64,000 nucleotides of DNA from the NCBI GenBank assembly GCA_945883425.1, contig CAMCXM010000002.1, positions 1 through 64,000 of the forward strand, given 5' to 3'. The notes under the pieces are model-generated. The model searched no databases. It was given only the letters and a program-made list of their open reading frames with translations, and had not been told where the DNA came from. This document shows positions 15,944 to 25,987 of this stretch, in pieces. Position 1 is the stretch's first letter. Every line of letters starts with the position of its first letter. The stretch is from Spirosoma fluviale (GTDB taxonomy: Bacteria > Bacteroidota > Bacteroidia > Cytophagales > Flexibacteraceae). A program made the translations under genes and the position numbers.

Positions 15944-17374
15944 TCAGGAATCGGACGAACCTGGCAGAAGGCTTCGCATCTTTTTAATTTTCTTCAGCGT
16001 TTCTTCTTTGGGCAGCACAATGGAAAAAACGGAACCTTTATTCTCTTCTGATTTTACCTGAAGGTCACCGTCCTGTTTACTGATAAACTCTTTACAGATC
16101 GAAAGTCCGAGACCGGTTCCTACTTCATTTTCAGTACCTGCCATCGAAATAGTGCTGTTGGTAAAAAGCGTCTTTAGAATTCCTGTTGGCATACCCACTC
16201 CATTGTCCCGCACCTCCACAAAATGATATTCTTTGTCCTCCCGATACATCAGCCAGATTTCTCCGCCTGAATTAGTGAATTTGATGGCATTGGAAATCAG
16301 GTTTCGAAGGACCGTCTGTATCATCGCTTTATCAACATTGAGAACCAGATCAGAGCTCACCATATTATGAATGGCAATGTTTTTTGAATTCAGTTGTTCC
16401 TGATACAAATCGATCACCTCCTGCCCGAGTAATTTGATTTCAAATGGGAGTGGATTGATTTCAATCTTATTGAGCTGTAATCGACTCCACGTCAGGACAT
16501 CCTCCAGCAACTTTCCATAATTGTTTGAAGTTTGCTCAAGCTGGTCAATAAAGTCTTTGATTTCAATTTCAGCTAAGGATGCACGATGATTTTTCAAAAT
16601 GTAAATAATGGCGCTGAGCCCTGAGAGAGGCGACCGAAGGTCATGACCCAGAATGGAAAAGAGCTTTGTTTTATCGTCATTGAGCTGCCGAAGGATCCGC
16701 TCGATTTCCTTTTGGCGAAGGAAATCCTGTGTGATGGAAACCGTGGAAAAGAAAGCTACAACCAAAGCGATGCAAATGGCCAGGTAGTTGGTGTAGCTTC
16801 CAAAGGAGATACTTCGGTTGATGTATTTGCGATTGATCTCGAGAGAAACCTTTAACTCGCCATCGTACTTGTGCAGCACTTCGCGGATCTCCAACGTTTT
16901 GTCAGCACCCTGAGCGATCAATTCATTCGAGACATTCGATTTACCGTCGAACTTGCCTTTAAGCAAAAGCCGGGTCTGATAAAACAGGTCTGTTCTTTCA
17001 TTAATAAGCCGTGAAATCTTTTCCAGCAACACGCTTGGGACCATCACTCCTTTACTACCGTTTTCAGCCAGTTCATTCACTGCATTCTGCAAACGAATTA
17101 CTGACCTGTCGTGGCTGCGGAGGTAAATTACCTGCTTGGATATGAAGTAGTTTTTAAGGGTGCTTTCAGCAAAACTGATGTCATTTTCAATCTGAGCAAG
17201 CAGTGTAAGCTGACTGTGAATCGTTTCCACCTTTCCCACATTCCCACGCAAATTCCGGGTGATGTTGATGGTAAGAAGAATGTTGCCAATAAAGGTCGCA
17301 ATGGTCATAAAAAACCCGATCACAACAACGGCGAGAGGCTTATTACTGAGTATGGTGCGAACAATCTGCTTCAT
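15944..17374 (-). CDS. Membrane-bound sensor histidine kinase
   Basis: A 476-residue kinase: TM1 (about 12-35), a helical periplasmic sensor region resembling CHASE3/4HB (about 45-190), TM2 (about 195-212), HisKA with phospho-acceptor His244 in SILGHDLRSPL, and HATPase_c with the N box (NLISNAIKFT, Asn361), G1 (DNGVGMP) and G2 (GTGLGLSI). All catalytic motifs are intact. No response regulator is adjacent. It is convergent with the GT2 gene, with 7 nt between the stop codons. The ligand is unknown. Confidence 0.93.
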   Translation of the reverse strand: MKQIVRTILSNKPLAVVVIGFFMTIATFIGNILLTINITRNLRGNVGKVETIHSQLTLLAQIENDISFAESTLKNYFISKQVIYLRSHDRSVIRLQNAVNELAENGSKGVMVPSVLLEKISRLINERTDLFYQTRLLLKGKFDGKSNVSNELIAQGADKTLEIREVLHKYDGELKVSLEINRKYINRSISFGSYTNYLAICIALVVAFFSTVSITQDFLRQKEIERILRQLNDDKTKLFSILGHDLRSPLSGLSAIIYILKNHRASLAEIEIKDFIDQLEQTSNNYGKLLEDVLTWSRLQLNKIEINPLPFEIKLLGQEVIDLYQEQLNSKNIAIHNMVSSDLVLNVDKAMIQTVLRNLISNAIKFTNSGGEIWLMYREDKEYHFVEVRDNGVGMPTGILKTLFTNSTISMAGTENEVGTGLGLSICKEFISKQDGDLQVKSEENKGSVFSIVLPKEETLKKIKKMRSLLPGSSDS

Positions 17375-17447
17375 TCAGGACTGGCTCCGTGGCGAAAAGG
17401 AAACCTTCAATCTGTTGCGGACTTACACAACAGGCATTGCAATCTGG

Positions 17448-18569
17448 CTATTTCCCGCGAAAAACCTCGGATAACTTTTGCTCCAAAGCAGGTCCACGTA
17501 GGTTTTTCGCTGCAATTCTACCTTCTGGATCAACCAGAAATGAAGATGGAAACGAACGTACAAAATATGGTCGGGCTGCTGCATTATCTTCAGTCAAATC
17601 AGAAGCATGGGACCAAAACATTTTATCTGCGACAATGGCCTTGAGCCAGGCATCTTTTTCTGTGTCAATACTGACAGAAAGAATAGTGAATCCCTTGTCT
17701 TTATACGCCTGAAACGCCTTCTTCAATGTTGGATTTTCGGCCCGGCATGGTTTACACCAGGAAGCCCAGAAATCCAGCAACACCCATTTTCCCCTGAACT
17801 GGGTAAGGGTTACCGCTTTTCCAGTCGGATCGGGCTGTGAAAAATCCGGAGCCATTTTACCGACAGCGAGCTTTCTGGGCACTTCGAGATATGACTTCAT
17901 TTTCTCTGTGTAGGCTGCTTTGGGCTTCTCCTTTTCAAACCGGTTGGCCAATGAGTCAAGATAACCGAAATCTTCATCGACTGAAAGCATGGAAGTGGCC
18001 AGGTGCGAAACCGGATTTGGTCCAATGCTGTCGATCAAACGCTTCACATATTGTTTAGTGGTGTTTTGCAAAGCGAAAAATCCGGACATAGCCGAATCGG
18101 CTCCTTTCTGGTTTCCGGCATTCATTGCCCTTTTAAAATTCATTTCCAGAGCCTGTGCCTTTTGCTCAAACCCAACTCGGGTTGCTTCCACCCTTTTCAG
18201 TAAATCGGTTAACCTTGAATTGGTATAGGTTGAAGACTGATAAAGACTATTAAAGTCACCTTTCAAAGAATGTTTCCCGGCCTCAAGAAACAAAGGCAAC
18301 CGCTGACCACCCAATTCCAGAACATAAAGTCTTTCCGAATCTGCAGGCAAAACCACTGAAAATTTCCCACCTGCTTCAAATAGTGCCGAGTCTACAACAA
18401 CAGGACCCTTCGCGTCAATCCTCGATAGGCGAATGTTTTTAACCGGAGCGGGCAGATTGGTGATTTCACCATCAATAGAAGCCTTATTTTCTAGGTTTTC
18501 CTTATTATCCGAACAGGAAAAAAAAGAAATGACACACATTGAAATCAGAACATGGGATTTGAATGACAT
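17448..18569 (-). CDS. TlpA-like thioredoxin lipoprotein (DUF4369 + AhpC/TSA-type domain)
   Basis: A 373-residue predicted lipoprotein: N-terminus ends in a lipobox-like FFSCS (Cys19), then a DUF4369-type N-terminal domain (about 28-120), a helical linker, and a C-terminal thioredoxin fold (about 235-373) with the redox motif WCKPC (Cys272, Cys275). Bacteroidota use such proteins in the envelope for disulfide reduction or cytochrome maturation. Its stop codon lies 73 nt beyond the start of the histidine-kinase gene on the same strand. Substrate unknown. Confidence 0.9.
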   Translation of the reverse strand: MSFKSHVLISMCVISFFSCSDNKENLENKASIDGEITNLPAPVKNIRLSRIDAKGPVVVDSALFEAGGKFSVVLPADSERLYVLELGGQRLPLFLEAGKHSLKGDFNSLYQSSTYTNSRLTDLLKRVEATRVGFEQKAQALEMNFKRAMNAGNQKGADSAMSGFFALQNTTKQYVKRLIDSIGPNPVSHLATSMLSVDEDFGYLDSLANRFEKEKPKAAYTEKMKSYLEVPRKLAVGKMAPDFSQPDPTGKAVTLTQFRGKWVLLDFWASWCKPCRAENPTLKKAFQAYKDKGFTILSVSIDTEKDAWLKAIVADKMFWSHASDLTEDNAAARPYFVRSFPSSFLVDPEGRIAAKNLRGPALEQKLSEVFRGK

Positions 18570-18609
18570 AGTTGTGTTGAATTATGGTTAAGACTTTTAG
18601 AAAAGGGTT

Positions 18610-19410
18610 TTAGTTACCCAACTCAATGGACCGGTCTAATGCTGCCTGCAAACCGGTCTGGATCTGATCACTTACGTGTCCGGACTCGAAGGAATGAATC
18701 GCAGCTTCTGTCGTTCCTCCTTTGCTTGAAACCTTACCGATCCATTCACGGCAAGTAAAGTTATTGTTGCATAGCAAGTGGGTTGCACCAAGAAAAGTTT
18801 GTTCCACAAGTGTTTCTGCTTCTGTTGTAGAGAATCCCATTTGTATTGCTGAATCAATCATGGCCTGCATGAAATAGTACACATAGGCAGGACCGGAACC
18901 CGAAATGGCTGCGATGCCATCCAACAAGCTTTCATCATCAAAATAGAGAGATTTTCCTGTCGTGTTAAGGAGGTTTTGAACGGAGAAAAGCTCCGTCCTG
19001 CTAACGGATACGTCAGCAGAAAAACCTGTCATTCCCATCCCGACTTGTGCGGGGAGATTTGGCATTGCCCGAATAATTTTAGTTGTCGGAAGGGCCTCTT
19101 TCAATGTTTCAATCCGGACACCTGCCATGATACTGAGCACAAGCTGGTCGTCCTTCATAAAATGACTAATCTTTTCAAAAAGATCCTGGGAATCCTGTGG
19201 CTTAACAGCAAAAATAACAAGGTTCATTTCACTGATAAAGGGACCGGGGCTGCTTTCAACGCATTTAAAACCCAGACTCAAAAAATAAGGCCTTTTATCT
19301 TCCGCCTTTTCCAGAATAAACAAATCTTTCCTGGCTACCGAATGATTCGAAACAAAGCTTTCGGCATACGTTCTGCCCATATTACCTCCACCTACAATCA
19401 GAATCTTCAT
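18610..19410 (-). CDS. proC: Pyrroline-5-carboxylate reductase
   Basis: A 266-residue enzyme that reduces pyrroline-5-carboxylate to proline with NAD(P)H, the last step of proline synthesis. The N-terminus has the Rossmann motif IVGGGNMG; the signature segment of the family appears as AAISGSGPAYVYYFMQAM (about 165-182) followed by the dimerisation helices. IRAMPNLPAQVGMG is the conserved NADP-side loop. It starts 8 nt after the HIT gene stop, so greA-HIT-proC are likely one transcript. Confidence 0.95.
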   Translation of the reverse strand: MKILIVGGGNMGRTYAESFVSNHSVARKDLFILEKAEDKRPYFLSLGFKCVESSPGPFISEMNLVIFAVKPQDSQDLFEKISHFMKDDQLVLSIMAGVRIETLKEALPTTKIIRAMPNLPAQVGMGMTGFSADVSVSRTELFSVQNLLNTTGKSLYFDDESLLDGIAAISGSGPAYVYYFMQAMIDSAIQMGFSTTEAETLVEQTFLGATHLLCNNNFTCREWIGKVSSKGGTTEAAIHSFESGHVSDQIQTGLQAALDRSIELGN

Positions 19411-19418
19411 TTAGATAG

Positions 19419-19814
19419 TCAGGCAAGTTGGCTGGCAATGAGTTTTTGCATCCTTTCCAATTCTTCCCGCGAAGGATTGAGTTTTGGTCTGGAGAAGTTC
19501 ATATCGCTCATGGTTTGCATTGGCACCAGATGAATGTGCGCATGAGGCACTTCCAATCCGATCACTGTGACACCAACTTTCACACATGGAACCGCTTTTT
19601 GCAATCCAATGGCTACCGTGCGGGCAAACAACCAGAGTGCTTGATAAGCAGGTTCTGTGATATCAAAGATATAATCTGTTTCAACTTTTGGCACCACCAA
19701 TACATGACCTTCAGCAACTGGATTTATATCCAGAAATGCAAAATGTTGGTTGTCTTCAGCAACCTTGTAACAGGGTACTTCGCCCTGGATGATACGGCTG
19801 AAAATACTTGCCAT
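19419..19814 (-). CDS. HIT-family nucleotide hydrolase/transferase
   Basis: A 131-residue histidine-triad protein. The triad HAHIHLVPM (HxHxHxx, about 107-113) is intact, and the N-terminal FSRIIQGEVPCYKV is the typical HIT (HINT-like) start. Members hydrolyse adenosine-5'-phosphoramidate and related nucleotides. Its ATG overlaps the stop of greA by one base (TGATG), indicating translational coupling. Confidence 0.95.
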   Translation of the reverse strand: MASIFSRIIQGEVPCYKVAEDNQHFAFLDINPVAEGHVLVVPKVETDYIFDITEPAYQALWLFARTVAIGLQKAVPCVKVGVTVIGLEVPHAHIHLVPMQTMSDMNFSRPKLNPSREELERMQKLIASQLA

Positions 19815-20290
19815 CAGAAACTGGATGCTATATCCAGAATCTCAAAATCCATTGTACCGGCAGGCACCTGAATGGAGGCCAGTTCACCTACTTTCTTGCC
19901 AAGGAGACCCTTTCCGATCGGACTTTTTACTGAAATTTTACCCGTCTTCAGATCCGCTTCTTCTTCGGAAACAATGGAGTACGTAATGGTTGCTCCGTTT
20001 TTCGGATTTTTGATTTTCACCTTCGTCATGATGGAAACCTGGCTTGTATCAATCGAACTGGAATCCAGAATACGGGCATTTGCCACAACGTCTTCAAGCT
20101 TTGAGATTTTCAATTCTAGATGACCCTGAGCATCTTTAGCGGCATCATATTCCGCATTTTCACTCAGATCACCTTTGTCTCGGGCCTCCGCAATCTGGCG
20201 AGCCATATCGGCCCTGCCACGAACTTTCAAATCGCTTAATTCATCTTTGAGCCGTTTCAAGCCCTCTTCGGTATAATATGATATTGCCAT
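19814..20290 (-). CDS. greA: Transcription elongation factor GreA
   Basis: A 158-residue protein of standard GreA length. The N-terminal coiled coil (YYTEEGLKRLKDELSDL, then SENAEYDAAKDAQG) carries the two acidic residues at its tip that stimulate RNA polymerase transcript cleavage. The C-terminal FKBP-like domain ends VQVPAG-type (IQVPAGTMDFEILDI). Coupled to the HIT gene. Confidence 0.97.
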   Translation of the reverse strand: MAISYYTEEGLKRLKDELSDLKVRGRADMARQIAEARDKGDLSENAEYDAAKDAQGHLELKISKLEDVVANARILDSSSIDTSQVSIMTKVKIKNPKNGATITYSIVSEEEADLKTGKISVKSPIGKGLLGKKVGELASIQVPAGTMDFEILDIASSF

Positions 20291-20314
20291 AATGGTCTAT
20301 AAGGTCGGAAAAAA

Positions 20315-20345
20315 AAGAAAAACGGCTCTGAGGGAACCGTTTTTC
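20315..20345 (-). terminator. Intrinsic terminator after the PorV-like gene
   Basis: On the minus strand AAAAACGGTTC and GAGCCGTTTTT form a 12-bp stem (one wobble) with a short loop, followed by TTCTTTTTTTT. Ends the TonB receptor operon before greA. Confidence 0.85.
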
Positions 20346-20371
20346 GGAATACAAATGTAACAGGTATTTTT

Positions 20372-21499
20372 TTAAAGAGACAGCAGTAGTGAAAATCTGT
20401 GTGTTCCACCGAAATAGCGTGTCATAGAGTAGGAATAATCAAAGGCAAAAAGTTTTGACTTATTCGAACCTTCATGGAGATCTTCATTGTTTGCCTGTGA
20501 CATTTCACCTGATGTACTTCTGGTAAATGGCATCTGGAATGTAGCTCCAAAAGAAGGTCCCAGATTTACTGTGGTTGCTTCTGCTTTTGTGATGATTCCA
20601 TCCTGATAATCATAGCCTCCACGCAACATAAACATATCTTTCCATGATGCCTGCACTCCTACCTGATACTGATCGGAAGTGAATGAGTTGGACCTGAAGT
20701 TAAAACAGGGAGTGAGTTTTAATGTCTCGTTTTCCATGTAGAAATCATAACCAACACCAATATTGAGCATAGATGGTTGCTCGAAAGCAGCGGTTGGCAA
20801 ACTAATGGTTTGTGCGTAGTTGGTTCCCTGCTTTGTACCACGGGTTGCAAACGCATCTCCAGAAAAGTTCATTTTCGGACCCAGATTCATAATTGAAACA
20901 CCAAACTTAAATTGTTTTTTAGGTCCGGTCTGGTACTGAATACCTGCGTCAAACGCAATTCCAAAAGCCGATGCAGAATTGTACGATTGCGACACACCTC
21001 TTACGAGAATTCCAGCTGAGATTCTCTTCGAAAAGGTTTTGGCATAAGACGCACCAAAGTTAAAAATCTGTGGTGAGAACTTGTTGCCGGTACCGTCAGG
21101 AAGCTCAACAGTGGTTTCAAGAAAATCACCCAGACTGTACGAACTGAGCGTAATCCCCATGGCACCTTCGCCAACTTTGGTTCCAAATCCTAAAGAGTTG
21201 ATTTGAATATCGCTTCCTGTCAGATAAAGGGCTGAACAGAAGTTAATCTCCGTTTTACGAACAGCCGACAGACCCGCCACATTCAGACCCATGGACTCAA
21301 TTCCACGGACAATTCCTGAATTGGAACCAGCCATACCACTTGTACGGGCCCACGGATTGATGAGAAGCTCAACAGCTCCACCTTGTCCTCTTTTTGTATC
21401 GTTTCCAGCCCAGGCCTGGGTAGCGATTACGCTACCTACCAGGCTCAGACGAATTATGCTTTTTAAATTCACTGTTTCTTTGAAAGAAAATTGAAACAT
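20372..21499 (-). CDS. PorV/PorQ-family outer-membrane beta-barrel protein
   Basis: A 375-residue exported protein (signal peptide cleaved near QAWA, about 31) of the PorV/PorQ/UPF0164 barrel family. Pattern: the early GGAVELLINPWARTSGMAGS motif, then alternating beta strands (GITLSSYSLGDF, AGILVRGVSQSYN, FKFGVSIMNLGPK) and a terminal aromatic-containing strand (YFGGTHRFSLLLSL). PorV relatives carry T9SS substrates or act as outer-membrane partners of secreted proteins. Overlaps the 1492-residue gene by one base (TAATG), so the two are translationally coupled. Confidence 0.85.
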   Translation of the reverse strand: MFQFSFKETVNLKSIIRLSLVGSVIATQAWAGNDTKRGQGGAVELLINPWARTSGMAGSNSGIVRGIESMGLNVAGLSAVRKTEINFCSALYLTGSDIQINSLGFGTKVGEGAMGITLSSYSLGDFLETTVELPDGTGNKFSPQIFNFGASYAKTFSKRISAGILVRGVSQSYNSASAFGIAFDAGIQYQTGPKKQFKFGVSIMNLGPKMNFSGDAFATRGTKQGTNYAQTISLPTAAFEQPSMLNIGVGYDFYMENETLKLTPCFNFRSNSFTSDQYQVGVQASWKDMFMLRGGYDYQDGIITKAEATTVNLGPSFGATFQMPFTRSTSGEMSQANNEDLHEGSNKSKLFAFDYSYSMTRYFGGTHRFSLLLSL

Positions 21500-24400
21500 T
21501 AATTAAAGGTATCCAAATCGATTGGTCTCAGGACGCCAAACCATTTGATTGTTTTTTCTCCAAGCTTATCCGATTTCACATGGATGATGTAGACGCCGGA
21601 TGCAATCGGAATTCCAAGCTGATTTTTCAAATCCCAGTCAAGGAAAGTCTGGTAGTTGGTTCCCCGCTCATTAGTTACGGCAACCCCGTCCGCCACTGAA
21701 GCATACGGCTTAGTTGACGATTGATCAAAATTATATTGACGAATCAAAGTACCGGACAGATTAAAAATGGTGACCACACATTGTGTTGGAATGTTCACAA
21801 TCTTCACCCGGTTATCAACCTGAGAGTTTTCATAAAGCGACTGAGCAATGTATGGATTTGGCACAACCCGGATCAGATCCAAAGCACTGCTGGCCACTTT
21901 TATCGAATTACGCACTGCACCGTTATCAATGTTAAATGAATAGCGAGGATTGCAATCTTCAGCCTGACCAGCGTGAGCAAATGTGCGGAACTGTTTTTCA
22001 ACCCGAAGACGAACCCGAACATCAGATAAGTTCAATGGTTTTTCATTCAGTTTTACAAAATCGATACCTCTACCCATAAGGCCGGCATACATCACATTTT
22101 TAATCTGCCAATCTCTGTATTTACTCAGGAAGACATTGACAGGGTTTGATATGCTTTCTGTGTATAATTTGTCGTAAAACAACTCTGCGGATTTTGCTTC
22201 ATCATACTTTGTGTTCATCACGTAAATGAAATTCCGTGTTCCTTCGTTGGCACCCAAAGAAGCTCTTGGTTCCCACTTCAAATCATTTCCATTTTGATCA
22301 TCTAATACCGAACTTTCTGAGAACATAATGTTCAAACGCTGGCCTCTGTCCAAATCAATGGCATAACCAGGGAACCAGCTCATACCTCTGGAAGCTCTGC
22401 TATCATATGGAGAAACCGAATTATCCAATGCATACTCTTTATTTACTGACAGTCTTCGACTTTTTGCCATCTGGAATTTCGGTTTAGCCGAACTGGAAGC
22501 TGGGAAAGTATCGCATTGCAAGACGACGCAACGAGTCCATTTCGATTTGTCGGAGGTGAATACAACATCGACATTTCCTATTTTCGACATAGAGGCCAAC
22601 GCTTCATCTGACTTAACATCGAAGGCAATATCAGGGTTGGCTACACTGCTTGCCGGGATCTGAGGTCCTCCGGAACTAGTTCTTCCAATCGGATTCAGAT
22701 TCACTTTTTCAGTTAGAGGAAATGGCAACCAACCAGCTCCTGCAAAGTTGGAGTAACTACGTTTTGGATCTAATGCATAATATTGGTTACCTGCAACAAA
22801 TGCATCAGTACGAATCCATTGATAGTTACTGGTAGAGACTCCATACAACCAGAATTTGAATGGATCCGGATCAGAGACAATGTTAGAAGGCAATACCCCA
22901 TTCAGGCTCAAAGGATTCGCAATGTCATTTCCTGGATCCGGCGTGTTTTTCGGACGAAGGGAAATACCAAACTCTGGAATAATCTGCTCTGAAATAGCTG
23001 AAACAGGGAGATCTGAAAGAACGACGATATTGGAATTCTTTTCTGTCAACTCCCAATAATCATAATCCACAAAATCCGTTGCCACTGCCACCAGATTGGT
23101 ATCAGTCGAAAGTCTGAATTTCATTCCTGTCTTCTTGGAGGCTTTCAAAATAAACTGACCTCTTTCCAATTCAACCTGATCCTGGTAATAAATAAAGTCG
23201 CCACCAGCGCAATCCAGATCCACGTCCAGGTCATAAAATCCAGGTGCATCCGTTGCCTCAAGAACTCTTCGGATAGTTGCTACTCCTGGAATAAAGTCTT
23301 CTCTATGGCGAAGTGTATTATAACCAGGTTCTAGATTTTCAACCGAATCGGCAACAATCTTTTCACCAACTGAGAATGCATGGTTTCCTACTTTGTAACG
23401 AAGTCTAGAAGAGAATCGAATCTGGAACCGTCCTTGCTTAACTGCCTTTGGATTGTAAACCTTTATAGACACCGGTCCATTTCCAGCTTTATAGGTCAGG
23501 TCCTGAACCGAATTTTCGTTCAAGATTTTACTTTCTTCGCCTTCTGCCAGTTCAAGGATATTACCTGTATTACCAACACCGTAGTTACGTGTAATCTGAA
23601 TTTCATTTCCACCAAACCCATAGTTCAAAGAAGTACCAAACGCCTCCGGGTTTGCTTTATGTGGAATTGCGGTGTACACTTTATAGTTGTTTACACCTTG
23701 AAGATACGGCTCCTTCACTTTATCATTCCGAATGTAACCATACGCAACAACAGCATAATAGTATTTCTTGAAGTTGCTCAGATTGCCACCAGATGTATTA
23801 AACATATCCTTGGATACCTTAAAGCTGTGGAAAATTCCATCATCAGGACTGTTTTTCACCATTGGTGTCGACACATAGTCATCCAATTCTGGATTATATA
23901 AAAGGTTGTTGATTGTAGAAACACCGTCTTTTCTATCCATTAAACCAGTGAAATCGGTCCCGCCGTCACCATCAACATCTCCTTCCAGCAATCTGGCTTT
24001 ATCCGGATTTCCTAAATCCTGAACAGAAACCTTATCATCAAACAACTGATAGATTTTGTAGCCTTGAAATTTGTACTCCAGATCTTGTGGATTACTTGGA
24101 TCTCCAATTTTAGCATCGCGATCAAGTTCTTTGTAGGTCTCAGTAGTCATTAAAGGAGATTTCACAATTACATCAGGAATGATGGTAAAAATCAGATCCC
24201 GGTCATTTTCTACGATCTCAAGATTTGGGCTATTAGGGCCTACTTTTCGTTTGAAACAATCATTGAAACGTTTCTGAGCAAGGTCATCGGCTGCCAACAA
24301 TTTACCGAATGAACCGGTCGGTCCACCGGAAGTGGCCTGAGCCCAAACGATACCAATGGTACATTCATTAAAATCACCCGGCTCCAATGTAAATGGTCCG

Positions 24401-25977
24401 TTGTTGGCAAGAAAACGTCTGTCGCCAGGTGCATTTCCAGACTGAACTTCATTCCAGTTTCCGTTATCAGGGCAAGTCACTGGCTCAGAGCATTTTCGGG
24501 CTCCGCAGGCAAAACCATATGGATCACTCTGACCACTGCCCAATGGGTCCGGGAACATATGACTGGTCTTAGGATGATCAGGAAGAGATTCAACTTGTCT
24601 TCCGTCTGCTCCCCACGTTACACTCGTACCATTTCTCCATTTGTTCTGCAGATAGAAGTAGTAATCTGAAAACTTGGTAGGATCTCCATTTCTTTCATCA
24701 CCTCCAATATTGTAGTAAATGAATCCAGACATGGTAATTCGTTCATTACTATCAGCTGGAATTGTATTCATGTCGGCACAATCGAGATCCCAGTCAATTG
24801 TATCCGTAGCGTCATCCGGAAAAGGTCCTCGGAAAAAGTCAACCCCAACAGCAGGCGGATTTTCGCCATAACCAGTGGAACCTTCATCGTTTGGATCTCC
24901 ATTGTAGCAAATGCCCAAACCACGCATTACGTCACAACCAACATAGTCGTCACCTGCGTTACCCAAATCCGGATCTACCCATTGTGCGAGGTATGTCTTA
25001 TCTAGAATTACACTTCCCTTGTTATACAATTTCTGACGAAGGAACGTCATGTCGTTGGTAGCATCGGTAGAAGCATAAGCGAACGCCTCATAGTGAACCT
25101 CCATTCCAATTTCAGGAACCGCTGTGGTGTTTTCACTGAAGTTCTTTTTGTTTCCAGCATCGTTACAAACCCACCAGATCACCTGATCAGCACCTGCATT
25201 GATGTTGATTTCTCCTCCTGGACAGTTGTCATCTTTCTCGGTTCCAGCCCAAATTGGAAAATCGCCATTACATGGATTGTACACTCCATTGCTGTCCCGA
25301 TCATAGAAATTTGCAAGGTTATTATCCAATGAAGCTACGGCAGATGGATCGGCCGCGAATTCTGCCTTTTGTTTCAGGAATGGATTTCCTTTTCCTGGCC
25401 AGTACTTAATCTCCTGTGGAATCTGATCACAGTTCACAACGCCTGCTTCGTAGTCATCCACAAATTCCTTTACGGTTCTACGGTTACATTTAAAGTGCTG
25501 ATCCCATGCCGAACAAACTTTCTTATTGGTTGGTTTTGCCAATGAATCATAACTATACTGAATTGGTCCAGGCCAGTAATTCCGAAGGCTTCCACGGTAG
25601 GTTTGAACCATTACCAGGACGTTACCAGATTCTCTTTCAGTTCCTCCCAACCAGATGGCTGCTGCAAAAATGGAGTTCTTACTGGATGTGAGGTTATCGG
25701 TCCGTTTTGGAACTTCATATTTAGGAAGACTCAAACCTGGATCCCAGAACATATCTCCAGCATTCAGGTAACGGGCACGTACGTTATTTATGTCGAGTTC
25801 AGCCCGGGAAAGTCCAATGGCACAATCTGCTGCATTGGTTCCGGTGGTTCCGGTTGGTCCTTCATTCGACTGACCTGGTTTTAGGGGTGGAGCAGCAGAG
25901 AAAGCAATGCTGACCAGCGCAATACTCATCAGAGTACTCACGCTTAAACGTATCAATACATTTTTCATAGTAGTCAT
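21499..25977 (-). CDS. Very large secreted protein, FlgD-like C-terminal domain
   Basis: A 1492-residue exported protein (signal peptide about 1-28). No enzymatic motif is visible. The long N-terminal region is rich in Asp/Asn/Gly (DRDSNGVYNPCNGDFPIW, GDVDGDGGTDFTG), suggesting metal-stabilised beta structure, and the C-terminus resembles FlgD/T9SS-adjacent Ig modules (TIFNLSGTLIRQYNF, GIPIASGVYIIHVKS) but lacks a canonical YPNP sorting start. It lies between the TonB receptor and the PorV-like barrel, 10 nt and -1 nt apart, so it is probably the cargo or surface partner of that pair. Confidence 0.8.
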   Translation of the reverse strand: MTTMKNVLIRLSVSTLMSIALVSIAFSAAPPLKPGQSNEGPTGTTGTNAADCAIGLSRAELDINNVRARYLNAGDMFWDPGLSLPKYEVPKRTDNLTSSKNSIFAAAIWLGGTERESGNVLVMVQTYRGSLRNYWPGPIQYSYDSLAKPTNKKVCSAWDQHFKCNRRTVKEFVDDYEAGVVNCDQIPQEIKYWPGKGNPFLKQKAEFAADPSAVASLDNNLANFYDRDSNGVYNPCNGDFPIWAGTEKDDNCPGGEININAGADQVIWWVCNDAGNKKNFSENTTAVPEIGMEVHYEAFAYASTDATNDMTFLRQKLYNKGSVILDKTYLAQWVDPDLGNAGDDYVGCDVMRGLGICYNGDPNDEGSTGYGENPPAVGVDFFRGPFPDDATDTIDWDLDCADMNTIPADSNERITMSGFIYYNIGGDERNGDPTKFSDYYFYLQNKWRNGTSVTWGADGRQVESLPDHPKTSHMFPDPLGSGQSDPYGFACGARKCSEPVTCPDNGNWNEVQSGNAPGDRRFLANNGPFTLEPGDFNECTIGIVWAQATSGGPTGSFGKLLAADDLAQKRFNDCFKRKVGPNSPNLEIVENDRDLIFTIIPDVIVKSPLMTTETYKELDRDAKIGDPSNPQDLEYKFQGYKIYQLFDDKVSVQDLGNPDKARLLEGDVDGDGGTDFTGLMDRKDGVSTINNLLYNPELDDYVSTPMVKNSPDDGIFHSFKVSKDMFNTSGGNLSNFKKYYYAVVAYGYIRNDKVKEPYLQGVNNYKVYTAIPHKANPEAFGTSLNYGFGGNEIQITRNYGVGNTGNILELAEGEESKILNENSVQDLTYKAGNGPVSIKVYNPKAVKQGRFQIRFSSRLRYKVGNHAFSVGEKIVADSVENLEPGYNTLRHREDFIPGVATIRRVLEATDAPGFYDLDVDLDCAGGDFIYYQDQVELERGQFILKASKKTGMKFRLSTDTNLVAVATDFVDYDYWELTEKNSNIVVLSDLPVSAISEQIIPEFGISLRPKNTPDPGNDIANPLSLNGVLPSNIVSDPDPFKFWLYGVSTSNYQWIRTDAFVAGNQYYALDPKRSYSNFAGAGWLPFPLTEKVNLNPIGRTSSGGPQIPASSVANPDIAFDVKSDEALASMSKIGNVDVVFTSDKSKWTRCVVLQCDTFPASSSAKPKFQMAKSRRLSVNKEYALDNSVSPYDSRASRGMSWFPGYAIDLDRGQRLNIMFSESSVLDDQNGNDLKWEPRASLGANEGTRNFIYVMNTKYDEAKSAELFYDKLYTESISNPVNVFLSKYRDWQIKNVMYAGLMGRGIDFVKLNEKPLNLSDVRVRLRVEKQFRTFAHAGQAEDCNPRYSFNIDNGAVRNSIKVASSALDLIRVVPNPYIAQSLYENSQVDNRVKIVNIPTQCVVTIFNLSGTLIRQYNFDQSSTKPYASVADGVAVTNERGTNYQTFLDWDLKNQLGIPIASGVYIIHVKSDKLGEKTIKWFGVLRPIDLDTFN

Positions 25978-25987
25978 GCTGTAGATT